Position numbers and translations under genes: made by a program | Origin: Heterohyrax brucei | Lineage: Eukaryota; Chordata; Mammalia; Hyracoidea; Procaviidae | Length of the DNA stretch: 64,000 nt | Reading direction: 5' to 3' | Assembly: GCA_028571685.1 (NCBI GenBank) | Contig: CM053143.1 | Coordinates: 160,016,329 to 160,080,328, forward strand | The notes under the pieces: model-generated | Database searches by the model: none | What the model was told of the DNA's origin: nothing | The model's input: only the letters and a program-made list of their open reading frames with translations | Shown: positions 22,993-33,665 of the stretch, in pieces | Layout: each line of letters opens with the position of its first letter | Numbering within the stretch: position 1 is the stretch's first letter

Positions 22993-23219
22993 TGGACTTT
23001 GGACATTAGAAAAGACTAATCACTAGGAAAGGACATCATGTCTGGTAAAGTACAGGGCCAGCAAAAATGATAGAAACCTTCACTGAGTTAGACTGACCTC
23101 ACATACCACACTGATGCACTCAAAACATATCAACGGTCGGAAAGACAGTACAGGACTGGGCAACATCTCATTCTGTTACACAAAGGCTTGCTGTGAATCA
23201 AAGCTAACAGTAACAACAG
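22993..23219 (+). mobile_element. RTE LINE 3' end, 5'-truncated
   Basis: The plus-strand terminal part of the RTE: 'actttggacattagaaaaga', 'aggaaaggacatcatgtctg', 'gtacagggccagcaaaaatg', 'tctcattctgttacacaaag', ending 'taacagtaacaacaga'. No coding capacity remains. Confidence 0.85.
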
Positions 23220-23249
23220 AGGGAACTTGTCAATATGCACTTGCAACTG

Positions 23250-23340
23250 TAGGCACCCCCCGGCTGCCACAGAGTTGATTCCAACTCACAGAGACTCTAT
23301 ATGACAGAGTAGAACTGCTCCATAGTGTTTCCAAGGCACA
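23250..23340 (-). repeat. AfroSINE 3' part
   Basis: A minus-strand truncated copy: 'gccacagagttgattccaac', 'gactctatatgacagagtag', 'ctccatagtgtttccaaggc'. The tRNA-like head is missing. Confidence 0.85.
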
Positions 23341-23457
23341 GTGTCTGGAATTCACCATTCTTTTTAAGGACCTCTGAAACTTTTCTAATTTCTTTCAAAA
23401 TTGAAAGAAAGACTATTACTGGAATCCACTCAGGACTGTATTCATCTTTATGCCATA

Positions 23458-23627
23458 ATGGAGCCCTTGTACAGTAGTTAAGAGTTCTTCTGTTAACCAA
23501 AAGGTCAGCAGTTAGAATTTTCCCGTAGCTCCTTGGAAAATGTATGGGGTAGTTCTGCTATGTCCTATATGGTGGCTGTGAGTCAGAATCAGCTCTACAG
23601 CACGGGATTGGCTTCATTTGGGGTTTA
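23458..23627 (+). repeat. AfroSINE
   Basis: A plus-strand full-length copy: 'atggagcccttgtacagtag', 'aaaggtcagcagttagaatt', 'gtggctgtgagtcagaatca', 'gctctacagcacgggattgg', 'ggggttt' tail. Confidence 0.92.
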
Positions 23628-23708
23628 TACGAAAGCAGTTGTAAAATGTAAGTTTTACTATTTTTTTCTGGAGTAAAAGGCCATGGGGGCAAACGTATTT
23701 TAAAACTC

Positions 23709-23872
23709 CAAAAGCCAAACCTATTGATGTTGACTGGATTCCAATTCCTGGTGACACTATAGGACAGAGTAGAAGTGACCCCCAAAGTGTCCCAGGAACA
23801 CTTGGTGGATTTGAACTGTCAACGTTTTGTTAGCAGCTGTAACATTTAACCACTATGCCACCAGGGTTTCCC
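23709..23872 (-). repeat. AfroSINE
   Basis: A minus-strand full-length copy in inverted orientation to the one 80 bp upstream: 'aaagccaaacctattgatgt', 'cactataggacagagtagaa', 'ggtggatttgaactgtcaac', head 'taaccactatgccaccaggg'. Confidence 0.92.
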
Positions 23873-23904
23873 AAAGTTACATTGGAGCCCCCAAAATTGT
23901 GTCA

Positions 23905-24025
23905 CTGTCCTGTCTAGACCAATGGGACTGCATGAACAAACTGGAGGAGGACTTACGGAAACTAAGGCTCAGATTTGGGCAGCCCAAGCTGAGATGTGAA
24001 TCTAGAACTGACTCCTAAAATCCTT
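23905..24025 (-). repeat. MIR SINE
   Basis: A minus-strand MIR core: 'ggaaactaaggctcagattt', then 'gatgtgaatctagaactgac', matching the reversed 'exonic-like' MIR body. An ancient, diverged copy. Confidence 0.6.
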
Positions 24026-26027
24026 GCTGGTTCATTGTTTCCCCCTGCCTCCCCCCCCCCAAGTGATCTATCAGACTTTCAAGTTTCAATCTTCCGGTCT
24101 CAATGATCAGGCAATTTGATGGATGACAAACTCCCCTCCCCTCCCCTCATCCCCAACCACCATACCATTTATTAATAAGCATCAGAAACAATATTTCCTG
24201 CTTTACATTAGATAATTGGCTACTTCTTGGTTGCAGACTATTGGCTGAATTGAGTTAAAAAATATGAAAAATAAGTTTCTTCGAATTCTGGAAACATATT
24301 TGGTTCTGTACAATGCTCAGAGAATAAATAATTCACAGAAATTAAGAAAAACAACCTATCAATATGCCCTATTTTACTCTGGACATATGCTCACTGAATA
24401 TATGAAATTAATTTGAATAAGCTGCCTGTTCTGCTGTGAGTTTCCTGTACTGGAAGCTTCTTTGGTTCAAATGGGAATGACAGATGCATAGTTCCACCTA
24501 CTGAAATCTCCTACTTTCCTTAAAATTCTCAGTCTCCTTTGGAAATTAATTCGTATTCATCTAGCCCGGTCATTTATCCAGTAATCTGATAATACATCCC
24601 AAACAAGGCAATAAAAGGCATTTTCACTTTTCCTTTAACAGACACATTCTATGCATGAGTTATCTTTTTTAGGTCTTATGAGATTCATTACATATAAAAT
24701 TCTCACATTGATAGTGCTTCAGAGCCTGCTGAAAATTGCTTTACCCCAGGCTTTGAATTGTTGAGTTGTTTTAAGGAAAGTCAGAAGCCTGCAGAATTAG
24801 AAATAAGTAGAGCTTACACTCTTTTGTATAACCTTGCTAGAAAGTATGTACTGCATTGAAAACAAGACACACTAAAGATGATAAAATTGACAAACATGTA
24901 TTAGCAACCAAGCATAAAAAAGTCGTTTCACCTATTTTCAAGCAGCTTTCATGCAAGTGAAGTTCTAGAACCCCAGGCCAAGTGAAACTCAAGGTCTAAA
25001 AACATCCTTCAGAAGATGATCACTGAGCTTCCTGAATTACTATACCTCCTTCATAGATTGAGACATGTATTATCTTTTTAGTAGATTCCATGATGTAAAT
25101 ACAACTCATCAAGCAAACATGTTTTTTAAACATATCTTGAAATGGTTAGTGAATCTCTTTGTACAAATTTAGATCATAATATTTAATTTTTCTGTCTGTT
25201 TACTTCCTGATTAAGTCTTTGAAAAGCTATCTAAACATTCCTGAAGTGTATATTCCTGATTAGAATGCTTCAGATGCTAATTTCCCCAATGTGCAAATTA
25301 AAACTGATGTATTCAGAATTATTTTAAAGTGACCCACATATAGACAAAAATAACAGGTCCAAGGAATCTGAAAAAAATAGCAGGTATCGCAGGAGTCAGA
25401 GAATCGCTTTAATCAGGTATTAGGAAGATGCACAGATTTAAAGTATATCTAGAAGAATGTTCATCTAATATTTTTCATTTGTTGGTATGGTTATTCTCTA
25501 ATATGTAATTTTCCCTGAAGAAAGATTAAGCCTAAATAAACAGTAATTTAGTCTGGCACTTTTTCCCGTAAGTAGATGAACTTCTTGTCTCTCAGAATTT
25601 GTGTATACCTTCAAAACTGCAACTTACTTTAAATTTCTGGATTGATTATTTTAAAATTCTGGATTGATCTATTGGCAAGGTAATTCTAAAATTTTTAAGA
25701 ATAGATTGATGGAAATTATCATAAATCACAACAAATTATTTCTACCTTTCTTGTTTCTAAAATTATCTTTTAAGAATGTTTATGAGACTTTGAGGGATTG
25801 CTAGTCTTTTGCAGAATATTAACCATTTTTAAGAGAAAAACAATGTTTATACATCATGATTTATGAGTTCATGTTCAATTGTTTTTTTTTTTTTTGGTTT
25901 GGTCATTTTTTTTTCCCTAAATTATGGCTATTTTCTATCCCAATTTATTTATAATTTCAGGATGTTGTATATGTATTTTTATTGTCTCAGAAGTAGATTG
26001 CCTTTAGAATTAAGTACATATTTTTCA

Positions 26028-26050
26028 ATAAAATAAATATTTTATTTTAT
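26028..26050. repeat. Perfect inverted repeat, AT-only
   Basis: 'ataaaataaa' and its exact complement 'tttattttat' are separated by 'tat': 10-bp arms with a 3-bp spacer. In AT-rich DNA this may be chance. Confidence 0.9.
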
Positions 26051-26392
26051 ATTTGTGTTCTTTGTTTCATTTTATTGTTCTAGAAAGAAGTGATTTATTT
26101 GCAATAGTTATCTTCAACATATAAGCACTCATTATCCTAATATGTCAACACTGCTATGAAATTTTTGAAGTATTTTGTGGTAAGAGAATAGCAAATGCTA
26201 TAATTTGGAGTTTGGGGAAATACTATAGTCTATAATATGTCTCATAAACACTAATTTCTCAGTGAACATGATTAAACAAATTTATGAATACTTTAACATT
26301 TGTAATGCAATGATAGTTTGATCTGTGAGCATGTGTTGAACGCTCAAACAAAACTGCAAAACTTGAGAAGGCAAATGTTTTCTGGAAGTAAA

Positions 26393-26416
26393 TATACGCA
26401 TATACATATGCGTATA
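26393..26416. repeat. Perfect inverted repeat with CpG
   Basis: 11-bp arms 'tatacgcatat' and 'atatgcgtata' surround a 2-bp spacer 'ac'. It lies at the edge of a TA/TG-rich patch, so microsatellite slippage is the likely origin. Confidence 0.9.
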
Positions 26417-27155
26417 CAGATATGCACATATATAGCTGTATATGTGTTTGTGTGTGACTCTTTTTCTATATGCACTATTTATTAGCAGATAAGTAAAACC
26501 ATGCTTTGAAAAAACTCATCATAAAGTGTGAAGGCACTAGGTAACAAATCAACGGCTGGTTAAATGATTGTTTTTCTCTGAAGGAAAATATATTTTGTTT
26601 TGGTGATCTAACTTCATTATGCTTCAGTACATACTGAGTGAAAAACACTATTTCCATCATTAATGTGTTGATAAAAGCTTTTTGTTGTCTGAATTGAAAA
26701 GTCATTTGGTTGATATTTTTTCCCTGTGATGTATTGTCTGGCAGTAAAAGCTAATGCACTCAGTAGCATTTGTAGAATTAGATTTTATTACAAATTTTAA
26801 CTACATTTTTAAAGAGGAACACAGACAACCAAGTATTAATCATTATGAATGATGCTCTATCAATCAGAAATGGATATGAATTAAAATTATTTGTCATTTA
26901 AATTGAGAACAGCAATCCCTTCTCATACATATTCCACGCTGTTCAAGTAGAGAATTCAATGGTTTAATTTCACTGCTATGCTCACTGTTATTTGAGCTTT
27001 TCAAGCTCTGTTGATTTTTCTTGCCTATTATTTTGTTTCTACAAAAATATTTCTAGGGAGAGCGACAGAACGACTAATATTTGAGCTGCTGCTGCTACCA
27101 CATTTACGCCTGTGGTAAGTGCTCACATAAGGTGTACTTCTAAAACTTTTCAGTT

Positions 27156-27535
27156 ACCGTAATGAGTTGAACTGTGTACCTCTCAAAAATATGTGTCAGC
27201 TTGGCTAGACCATGATTCCCAGTATTGGGTGATTGTATTCCACTTTGCGATTGATATAATTTTCCTATGCACTGTAAGTCGTAATCTTTGCCTGTGGTTA
27301 GATTATGTTGAAGAGGATTAGGCTGGAATGTAACACCCTCACCCAGATTGCATCCGTCATACAAGACGGAGTTTGCCTGGAGTGCAGTTTGTCTCACTTT
27401 TCACCTGACAGATGATAAAGGTAAAGGGAAGGGACTTATGAGCTGTGGGCCTTACAGCTCCACGAAACAAGAGCCAGGAGAATAGTGAGTTCTTGGAAAC
27501 TGAGATCCCTGTGCTGAGAAGCTCCTCAACCAGGA
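27156..27535 (+). mobile_element. MaLR-like LTR, 5' part
   Basis: The plus-strand 5' portion of an LTR family seen repeatedly here: 'gagttgaactgtgtacctct', 'atgtgtcagcttggctagac', 'aagaggattaggctggaatg', 'gtgctgagaagctcctcaac'. It is cut off where RTE sequence begins at about 27536, so the LTR 3' end is missing. Confidence 0.75.
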
Positions 27536-27837
27536 GAATTGTGGTGCCAGAGAATACCAAATGTACCATGGACTACCAAAACATGAACAGATCTGTCTTG
27601 AAAGAATTGCTCCTTAGAAGCAACGATAGGAGAATATGTCTTACACAATTTAGACACGTTATTCAGGAGAGATCAGTTACCAATCCAGAGGAAGGCATCA
27701 TGCTTCGTAAGGCAGAGGGCGAGTGCACAAGTGGCCATATCAACGGGTTCAAGCATACCAGTGACTGTGGCTGTGGTGCAGGGCTAGGCCGTGTTTCAGT
27801 CTGTTGTACACAGAGTCAGAACTCACAGCAACAACAA
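27536..27837 (+). mobile_element. RTE LINE 3' end abutting an LTR
   Basis: The plus-strand last ~300 bp of the RTE: 'gtaccatggactaccaaaac', 'agatctgtcttgaaagaatt', 'catcatgcttcgtaaggcag', 'cagtctgttgtacacagagt', ending 'cacagcaacaacaagcc'. It starts inside the LTR-like sequence, so the RTE inserted into it or replaced its 3' end. Confidence 0.9.
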
Positions 27838-27885
27838 GCCACAGTTCTCCCTTTGACCTTCCTTGTCACCCCCCAAGTCCTTCCG

Positions 27886-28055
27886 CTGCCTTTGAACACA
27901 GTGACCCTATAGAACAGAGTAGAACTGTTTCGTAACGGTTCCAGGGCTGTAGAACATCGTGGAAGCACACTACCACCTCTTTCTTCTCCACAGTGGCCGG
28001 TAGATTCTAACCACAGAAACTTTTCGCAAGGAGCAAGTGCTTTGGCACAACTGGG
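27886..28055 (-). repeat. AfroSINE, long variant, degraded
   Basis: A minus-strand copy: 'gaccctatagaacagagtag', 'aactgtttcgtaacggttcc', then a diverged internal block with 'ccggtagattctaaccacag'. The head region is poorly preserved. Confidence 0.7.
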
Positions 28056-28265
28056 TGTGCTTTTCCCACCCCCAGTCATTACTAATAAGTTTCACTCTTA
28101 TGCATTCACCTGTTTCATTTAATTGAGACCACACAGTGTTTAGCTTTTTTGTTTATGACTAATTTCACTCAGGATAATGTTTAAGGTCCATGCATATTGT
28201 GGCATGTGTCAAAACTTCATTTTTTTGTCATGGCTGTGTAATCCATATCATATTCACATGTCACA

Positions 28266-28625
28266 TGTCTTGAATTGAATTGTCTCCCACAAACATCTGT
28301 CAACTTAGCTGGGCCGTAAGTCCCATGACTTTGTGGTTGCCCACCATTTTATGTGATTTCCCTATGTATTATAAAGCCTATCACTATGATGAAATAAGAT
28401 GGATTATTAGCAATTATATTGATGAAATATGTGAGATTAGATCGTGTCTTAATCCAATCTCTTTGAGATATAAAAGATAGAAGCCAGCAGAGAGACATGG
28501 AGTCCTTATGCCACCAAGAAAGAAACATTGGGAGCCACACATGTCCTTTGGACCCAGGATTCCTGCATGGAGAAGCTCCTCATCCTAGGGAAGACAGACA
28601 AGAACCTTCCTCTGGACTTGACTGA
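28266..28625 (+). mobile_element. MaLR-like LTR nested in L1
   Basis: A plus-strand LTR: 'gaattgaattgtctcccaca', 'gtcaacttagctgggccgta', a TATA-like 'gagatataaaagatagaagc' and 'gcatggagaagctcctcatc'. The expected 3' end (polyadenylation region onward) is lacking before L1 sequence resumes near 28630. Confidence 0.8.
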
Positions 28626-28680
28626 GATGAAGTGATATCTCCTTGTGATTTAGATTTGCATCTCTTTAAGGGGTAATGGG

Positions 28681-28845
28681 AAACCCTCTTGGCATAGTGG
28701 TTAAGTGCTACAGCTGCTAACCAAGAAAACTGGCAGCTCAGATCCACCAGGTGCTCTTTGAGAACTCCATGAGGCAGTTCTACTGTGTCTTTTAGGGTCA
28801 CTACGAGTTAGAATTGACTAGATAGCAACAGGTTTGTTTGTGTTT
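28681..28845 (+). repeat. AfroSINE nested in L1
   Basis: A plus-strand full-length copy: 'aaaccctcttggcatagtgg', 'tggcagctcagatccaccag', 'tagggtcactacgagttaga', with a 'ggtttgtttgtgtttatttg' tail. L1-derived 'ggtaatgg' precedes it (28672-28679) and recurs after the second SINE (29025-29032), consistent with a target duplication around the pair. Confidence 0.92.
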
Positions 28846-28874
28846 ATTTGTTTGTTTTCTTTTAATGACTGATG

Positions 28875-29008
28875 GGAGCCCTGGTCACCCACTGCTTAAG
28901 CATTTAGCTGCTAACCAAAAAATCAACAGTTTGACTGCCCCTGCGGTGCAGTTATGCTATCTTCTATAGGTGGACTATGAGTTGGAATTGATTTTATAGC
29001 TATTTACC
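28875..29008 (+). repeat. AfroSINE, second nested copy
   Basis: A plus-strand copy: 'ggagccctggtcacccactg', 'ctgctaaccaaaaaatcaac', 'gactatgagttggaattgat'. The middle part is shortened by a small deletion. It sits 30 bp behind the tail of the previous SINE. Confidence 0.88.
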
Positions 29009-29170
29009 TTTTCTTTCCTTTTTTGGTAATGGCTAAAGACAATGAACATCTATTCACGTCCTCTTTGGTGAAATGTCTAGTCTTTTGCCCATCTTTTGAA
29101 TAGGCTGTTTCCCTTTTTGTTGTTAACTTTTTGTTGACTGTTGATTCTGTATCACGTTATTTGTTGTCTT

Positions 29171-29976
29171 AGACATCGTTATAGCACAATTCGTTTAATA
29201 AATTAGCAATTTAATTTTGATCTGTCTGTTACTGTGTAGACCAACAACAAAATGTCACTAAGAACAAGTTTCTGAACAAGGCTTCTGGTCTTTTCTTATT
29301 GAATCAATTTATCTTTATCATGCTTAATTCTGTTTACTCATGATTACGACAGATCTTCGATTAAATAAAACACCCATGACCTGACCTTTCTGTCTTCTAT
29401 TTTTTATTCTTTCAAATTAAACTTTCTTCTATTTTACTCCATTAACTATCTTCCTAAAAATGACTCTTATCATAAAATTTCAGCTTAAATCTCATCTTTG
29501 GCATGCTAATCTAAATGAAAAGTCCTTTTTCATTAACATGACAAATTCTTTAAAATAGTGCCAAAACTCATCTATAACCACTTACTGTCCTCTTAGTCAT
29601 TTTACACTCTTATGTGGTTGTTAGTTAGTTGTTTTTGCATAAATTTACTCTCTTCCTGTGCCTGTCCATGTGGCAAATTTTATTCACCTACTCACATGAA
29701 GTTCAAATACAGTTTCCTTCAAATAATTTGCCCCATTTTTAACAGAACTGGCCACTCTCTTTCATGATTCCATAGTAGTTAGCTCCTTTTTCATTCCATT
29801 ATAATGGTCAAATTGAAATTATCTGCATAATTTTCTGTCTTCTATCACAGGATGTGTGATTTCTCAAATGAGAGAGGTTTTCTAATACATCTCCTGTGTT
29901 TGTTGTTTAATAAACATTAAGTATCTGTAGCCATAAACTTGGTCTTCATTTGGCTCATTAAACATTAATAAAGCAA
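29171..29976. other. Unrecognised AT-rich DNA
   Basis: No repeat was recognised, although the left ~50 bp may still be L1. Several T-rich stretches occur. Confidence 0.35.
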
Positions 29977-32135
29977 GACCAGACAAGTTACCGAATGACA
30001 TCAGAATATCATATCTGCAAGAAACAGGAGGTCATTAAAAAGATGGGAAAGAAAAGAACAAAATGGTTGTGAGACTATGTGTTTTGAGACTGTATGTTTT
30101 GAGCACAGAATAGCTAAAGCAAGAGATGATGAGGTCAAAGAGTTGAATAGAAGATTTCCGGCTTAGCTCTAGAACACAAAGTAAAGCATTATAAAGTTAT
30201 GCGCAATGACCTTGAGTTAGAAAACCAAAAGAGAAGTACATACTCCACATTTCTCAAACTGAAAAAAAAAAAAAAAACAAAACTAAAGAAAGATTTCAAG
30301 CCTTGAGTTGTAATATTGAATTATTTTGCAGGGAAAAGCAATAGCAACAACACAGGTGACATCCAAAGCAGATGGAAGGAAAACACATAGTCACTGTACC
30401 AAAAATAATTGGTTGATATTCATTTTAGGAGGTTGTATACGATCAAGAACAGATGGTACTAAAAAAAGAAATCCAAGCTAACACGCCAAATATTAGCAAA
30501 AAACAGACTCCTGAAATTGATAACATACCAACTGAGATGTTTCAGTAAATGGATACAGCTCTGGAAATGCTCATTCATCTGTGCCAATAAATTGAGAAGA
30601 CAGCTACTTGACTAATGAATGATAAAGATCTGTATTTGAACCCTTTCCAAGGAAAGGTGACCCCAAAGGATGTGGAAATTATTGAACAATATCATTAATA
30701 TCGAACACAAGTAATATAGCAATACAAGGAAAGGGAGCTTCCAGAAAGTCAAGCCACATTCATAGGAGTAAGCGGAGCAACGAGTGCTATTGCTGACGTC
30801 AGATGGATCTTGACTGAAAGCAGAGACTATCAGAAAAATGTTTAACAGTTTTTTATTGGCTGTGGAAAAGCATTCATCTATGTGAATCATAACAAATTAT
30901 GAATCACATTGCAAAGAATGTTAGTTCCAGAATATCTTATTATGCTCATGAGGAACCTCTACGGAAACTGAGAGATAGCTATTCAAACACAACAAGGGGG
31001 ATGCTGTAGGATTTAAAAGTAAGTTGTGTGTCAGGGCTGTATCCTTTCATAATACTTATTCAGTCTATACCCTGAGAAAATTTCAGGGAAACTGGACTAT
31101 ATGAAGAGGTGACATCAGAACTGAGGAAGGATTCATTAACAACCTGCAATATGCCAGTGACACTAGCTTACTGAAAGTGAAGATGACACAAACACTCACT
31201 GACGAAGATCAAAGACCACAGCATTTAGTATGGATTACATCTCAAAATAAACAAACAAACAAAAAAATCCCCACAACTGGATCAATAAGCAGCATCATGA
31301 TAAATGGAGAAAAGACTGACTTTGTCAAGGACTATATTTTACTTGAACCCACAATCAGTGCCCATGGAAGCAACAATAAAGAAATCAAACAACACACTGC
31401 ATCAGGCAAATCTGCTGCAAAAGACATCTGTACAGCATTAAAAAGTGAAGATGTCACCTTGTACGTTTTAGTCAGCTAGTGCTGCTCTAAGAGAAATACC
31501 ACAGAGTGGATGGCTTTAACAAAGGAAAGTTTATTTTTACACAGTCCAGTAGGCTACAAGTCCAAATTCAGGATGTCCGCTCCAGGGGAAGGCTTTCCCT
31601 GTTGTTGGCTCTAGAGGAAAGTTTGGTATTGTATCACTCTTTGTCCAGAAAGCATCTTGGTGCAGGAACCTCAGGTCTGAAGGATGCACTCTTCTCCTGG
31701 TGCTGCTTTCTTGATGGTGTGAGGTTCCCGATTCTCTGCTTGCTTCTCTTTCCTTTTATCTCTTGTAGAATAAAAGGATTAAGGGTGGGGCAAACCACAA
31801 TCTAGGGAAACTCTCTTTACAGTGGAGCAAGGAGCTGATCCTGTGAAGGAATTTATAGTCCCACCCTAATCCTTTAACACACAGCATAGGAAAATCACAA
31901 AACGGAGGACAATCATAGAATACAGGAAATCACGTCCCAAGAACACACGTATTTTGGGGGGGGCACAATTCAATCCAAGACACTGTATATTAAGGTTCAC
32001 TGGTCCAAGACTTGTTATTTTCACTGACTTCTTATGCATGGGAAAGCAGGACAATGATTAAAGAGGACAAAAAAATTGAACTGATGTCTCGGTAATCTGA
32101 CTCGATGGCACGTGGCTTGGCTTGGCTTGTGAAAG
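29977..32135 (+). mobile_element. RTE (BovB-like) LINE, internal to 3' end, split by an LTR
   Basis: The plus-strand copy starts in the spacer between the endonuclease and reverse-transcriptase regions ('gaccagacaagttaccgaat') and runs through the polymerase domain. The catalytic Y-A-D-D reads Y-A-S-D (31149-31160). Further on, the open frame 31177-31479 shows RTE-like 'GSNNKEIKQH' and 'ALKSEDVTL'. An LTR occupies 31464-31982. The LINE resumes at 31984 ('attaaggttcactggtccaa', 'gcatgggaaagcaggacaat') and then jumps near 32090 to the extreme 3' end ('ctgactcgatggcacgtgg') with a 'cttggcttggctt' tail. The element lacks its 5' third and is dead. Confidence 0.9.
31464..31982 (-). mobile_element. 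MaLR-like solo LTR inserted in RTE
   Basis: A minus-strand LTR: 'ttagtcagctagtgctgctc' (reversed 3' edge), 'ggaaagtttatttttacaca', 'ctcaggtctgaaggatgcac', ending at the reversed 5' edge 'cacaattcaatccaagaca'. The flanks 'ttgta' (31459-31463) and 'ctgta' (31983-31987) form a 5-bp target duplication with one mismatch, the size used by ERVL-type elements. The RTE sequence reads on across the insertion. Confidence 0.85.
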
Positions 32136-33257
32136 CAAGGAAACGGTAAAAATTTATTAATTTGACTTTGTCTTTTTTACTTAATAAAGTATTATGATAA
32201 TCAGATTAATCATAAAATCTTAAAATACTGTGACTCTTCTGGGTAGGAATGAGAAAGAGACATTTGCTCAAAGCTATGAAAGCTTGAAACTTCTGCTGAA
32301 GAGCAGAAAGAGAGCTGACCTAGGAGTCTAAAGATGTTTGATTTGTTGTTTTATTTCATACTTGAACACCAGTCAGTGATGTTAGTCTCCTTGAAGAAAG
32401 TTATTAAAACTTCTTAGGTAAAATATGAATATTAGAGGCCCTCATTTTTACATTTCTTTTATAAAGTTAATTTTTCCCCTCCAGATCTATATAATCAATT
32501 AGAACTAAGCATCCAAAGTAAAGACAGCTGGTTTTTTTTATTATTTTGGAAGATAATTAAGTATGTTACTAAAAAGACTGTATGTTTTTCAGCAACTAAA
32601 GCATTTCTTGCGTCTTGTATCTACTTTTCTCAACCATTTTTTTTTACTTTCTACTTTCCTCCTCCTATTCTTTCTTTCTCTTATTCCCTTCCGCTGTCTC
32701 TTTCTTTTCTTCTTTCTCCCTGTGACTTTCTTTCATTCTTCATCTCTGACTCAAACAATTAAGAAAATTAAAATACAGAATTATAAGACTGCACTCTAAT
32801 AAAAATACATAAGGTCAAAGTCATGTAAAAGAGAAAATCATACGGATAATTTTGTCAAAAGTCTGTTGTGAGGTTAGACATTGTATAGCATGGATTTTTA
32901 ATTTAAAAGAAAAAAAAAGTATTCATCTTTTTTGTATTGCAAGCCAGAGTGGGTGTTTTAAAAATTATACCACTTCTGTTAATTAAAAGAAATATTTTCA
33001 ATAATTCTGACTGTTGATGACTGTTTATTTCCCAAACTTACTAAGACAGATGCATCAAAAATATCTTAATACATACTTTGATAAAAAAAAAAAAAACAAC
33101 AAAAGACTGAAAAGAATTATTTACAATGGCAATTTCATTATTTTAGAATATATTTTAAATAAATAAGCATATCAACTCAGTGTAAAACCTAGAGCCAACT
33201 TTTAAATTATAGTTTAATGAAAGTAATCTTATAATGCCAAGCATAATATTGAGTAGG
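32136..33257. other. Unrecognised DNA with pyrimidine-rich tract
   Basis: No element was recognised. 32620-32750 is strongly pyrimidine-rich on the plus strand and yields a spurious Phe/Leu-rich open frame. A-runs occur near 32910 and 33083-33096. Confidence 0.4.
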
Positions 33258-33665
33258 TGTTAAAGACCGATTGTGTTCTCAAAAAATATGTTTTGTAAAT
33301 TCAAATCTCTATGCATATGGATATACGTCACCTGGGAATGCAGTTTTCTTTGTTATGTTAATGAGACTGTATCAGTGTAGGCACATTTGAAGCCAATTAT
33401 GTTTGACATATAAAAGGATAAGTAGACATCAACACAAGTGAAGAAAACTAGGAAAGACTGATGCTGCAAACGGATCACCAAGGAAGAAAGAAATAGAAGC
33501 TTAAAAAAGACGAGGAACTTTTCCCAGAGCCACAGAGAAAAAAAACTTCGGGAGCAGGTTCTCTAAATTCAAGTTTCTAGCCTCCTAGCTCGGAGAACAT
33601 GAGTTTCTGTTCCTTACATCCAGCCACTCGTATTTCTATGACAGTAGCACTCAACAACCAAGACA
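33258..33665 (+). mobile_element. MaLR-like solo LTR
   Basis: A plus-strand full-length LTR: 5' edge 'tgttaaagaccgattgtgtt', body 'cacctgggaatgcagttttc' and 'gttatgttaatgagactgta', a TATA-like 'gacatataaaaggataag', then 'ttctagcctcctagctcgga'. The polyadenylation-signal position reads 'catgag' rather than 'aataaa'. The 3' edge is 'cactcaacaaccaagaca'. No clear target duplication is seen. Confidence 0.82.

Larger units (their letters stand above)
24026..27155. other. AT-rich, repeat-poor island
   Basis: About 3.1 kb with no young or old repeat that I can name, apart from C-rich tracts near 24041-24060 and 24131-24156 ('ctcccctcccctcccctc') and a small microsatellite near 26393-26455. It contains perfect short inverted repeats at 26028-26050 and 26393-26416. 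No exon is evident; all frames close quickly. It could contain conserved non-coding or matrix-attachment-like DNA, but this is not demonstrable from sequence alone. Confidence 0.4.
28075..29170 (-). mobile_element. L1 LINE 3' fragment with three nested insertions
   Basis: Minus-strand L1 sequence appears in three pieces: 28075-28265 ('ctaatttcactcaggataat', 'gtggcatgtgtcaaaacttc'), 28630-28680 ('agtgatatctccttgtgatt', 'tagatttgcatctctttaag') and 29025-29170 ('atggctaaagacaatgaaca', 'tagtcttttgcccatctttt'). The order matches the L1 ORF2 3' end. The gaps hold an LTR piece and two AfroSINEs. No reading frame survives. Confidence 0.75.

Noticed and set aside
32563-32799. 78-codon Phe/Leu-rich frame resembling a membrane protein
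   Set aside because: It is the translation of a pyrimidine-rich tract; the hydrophobicity comes from T-rich codons.
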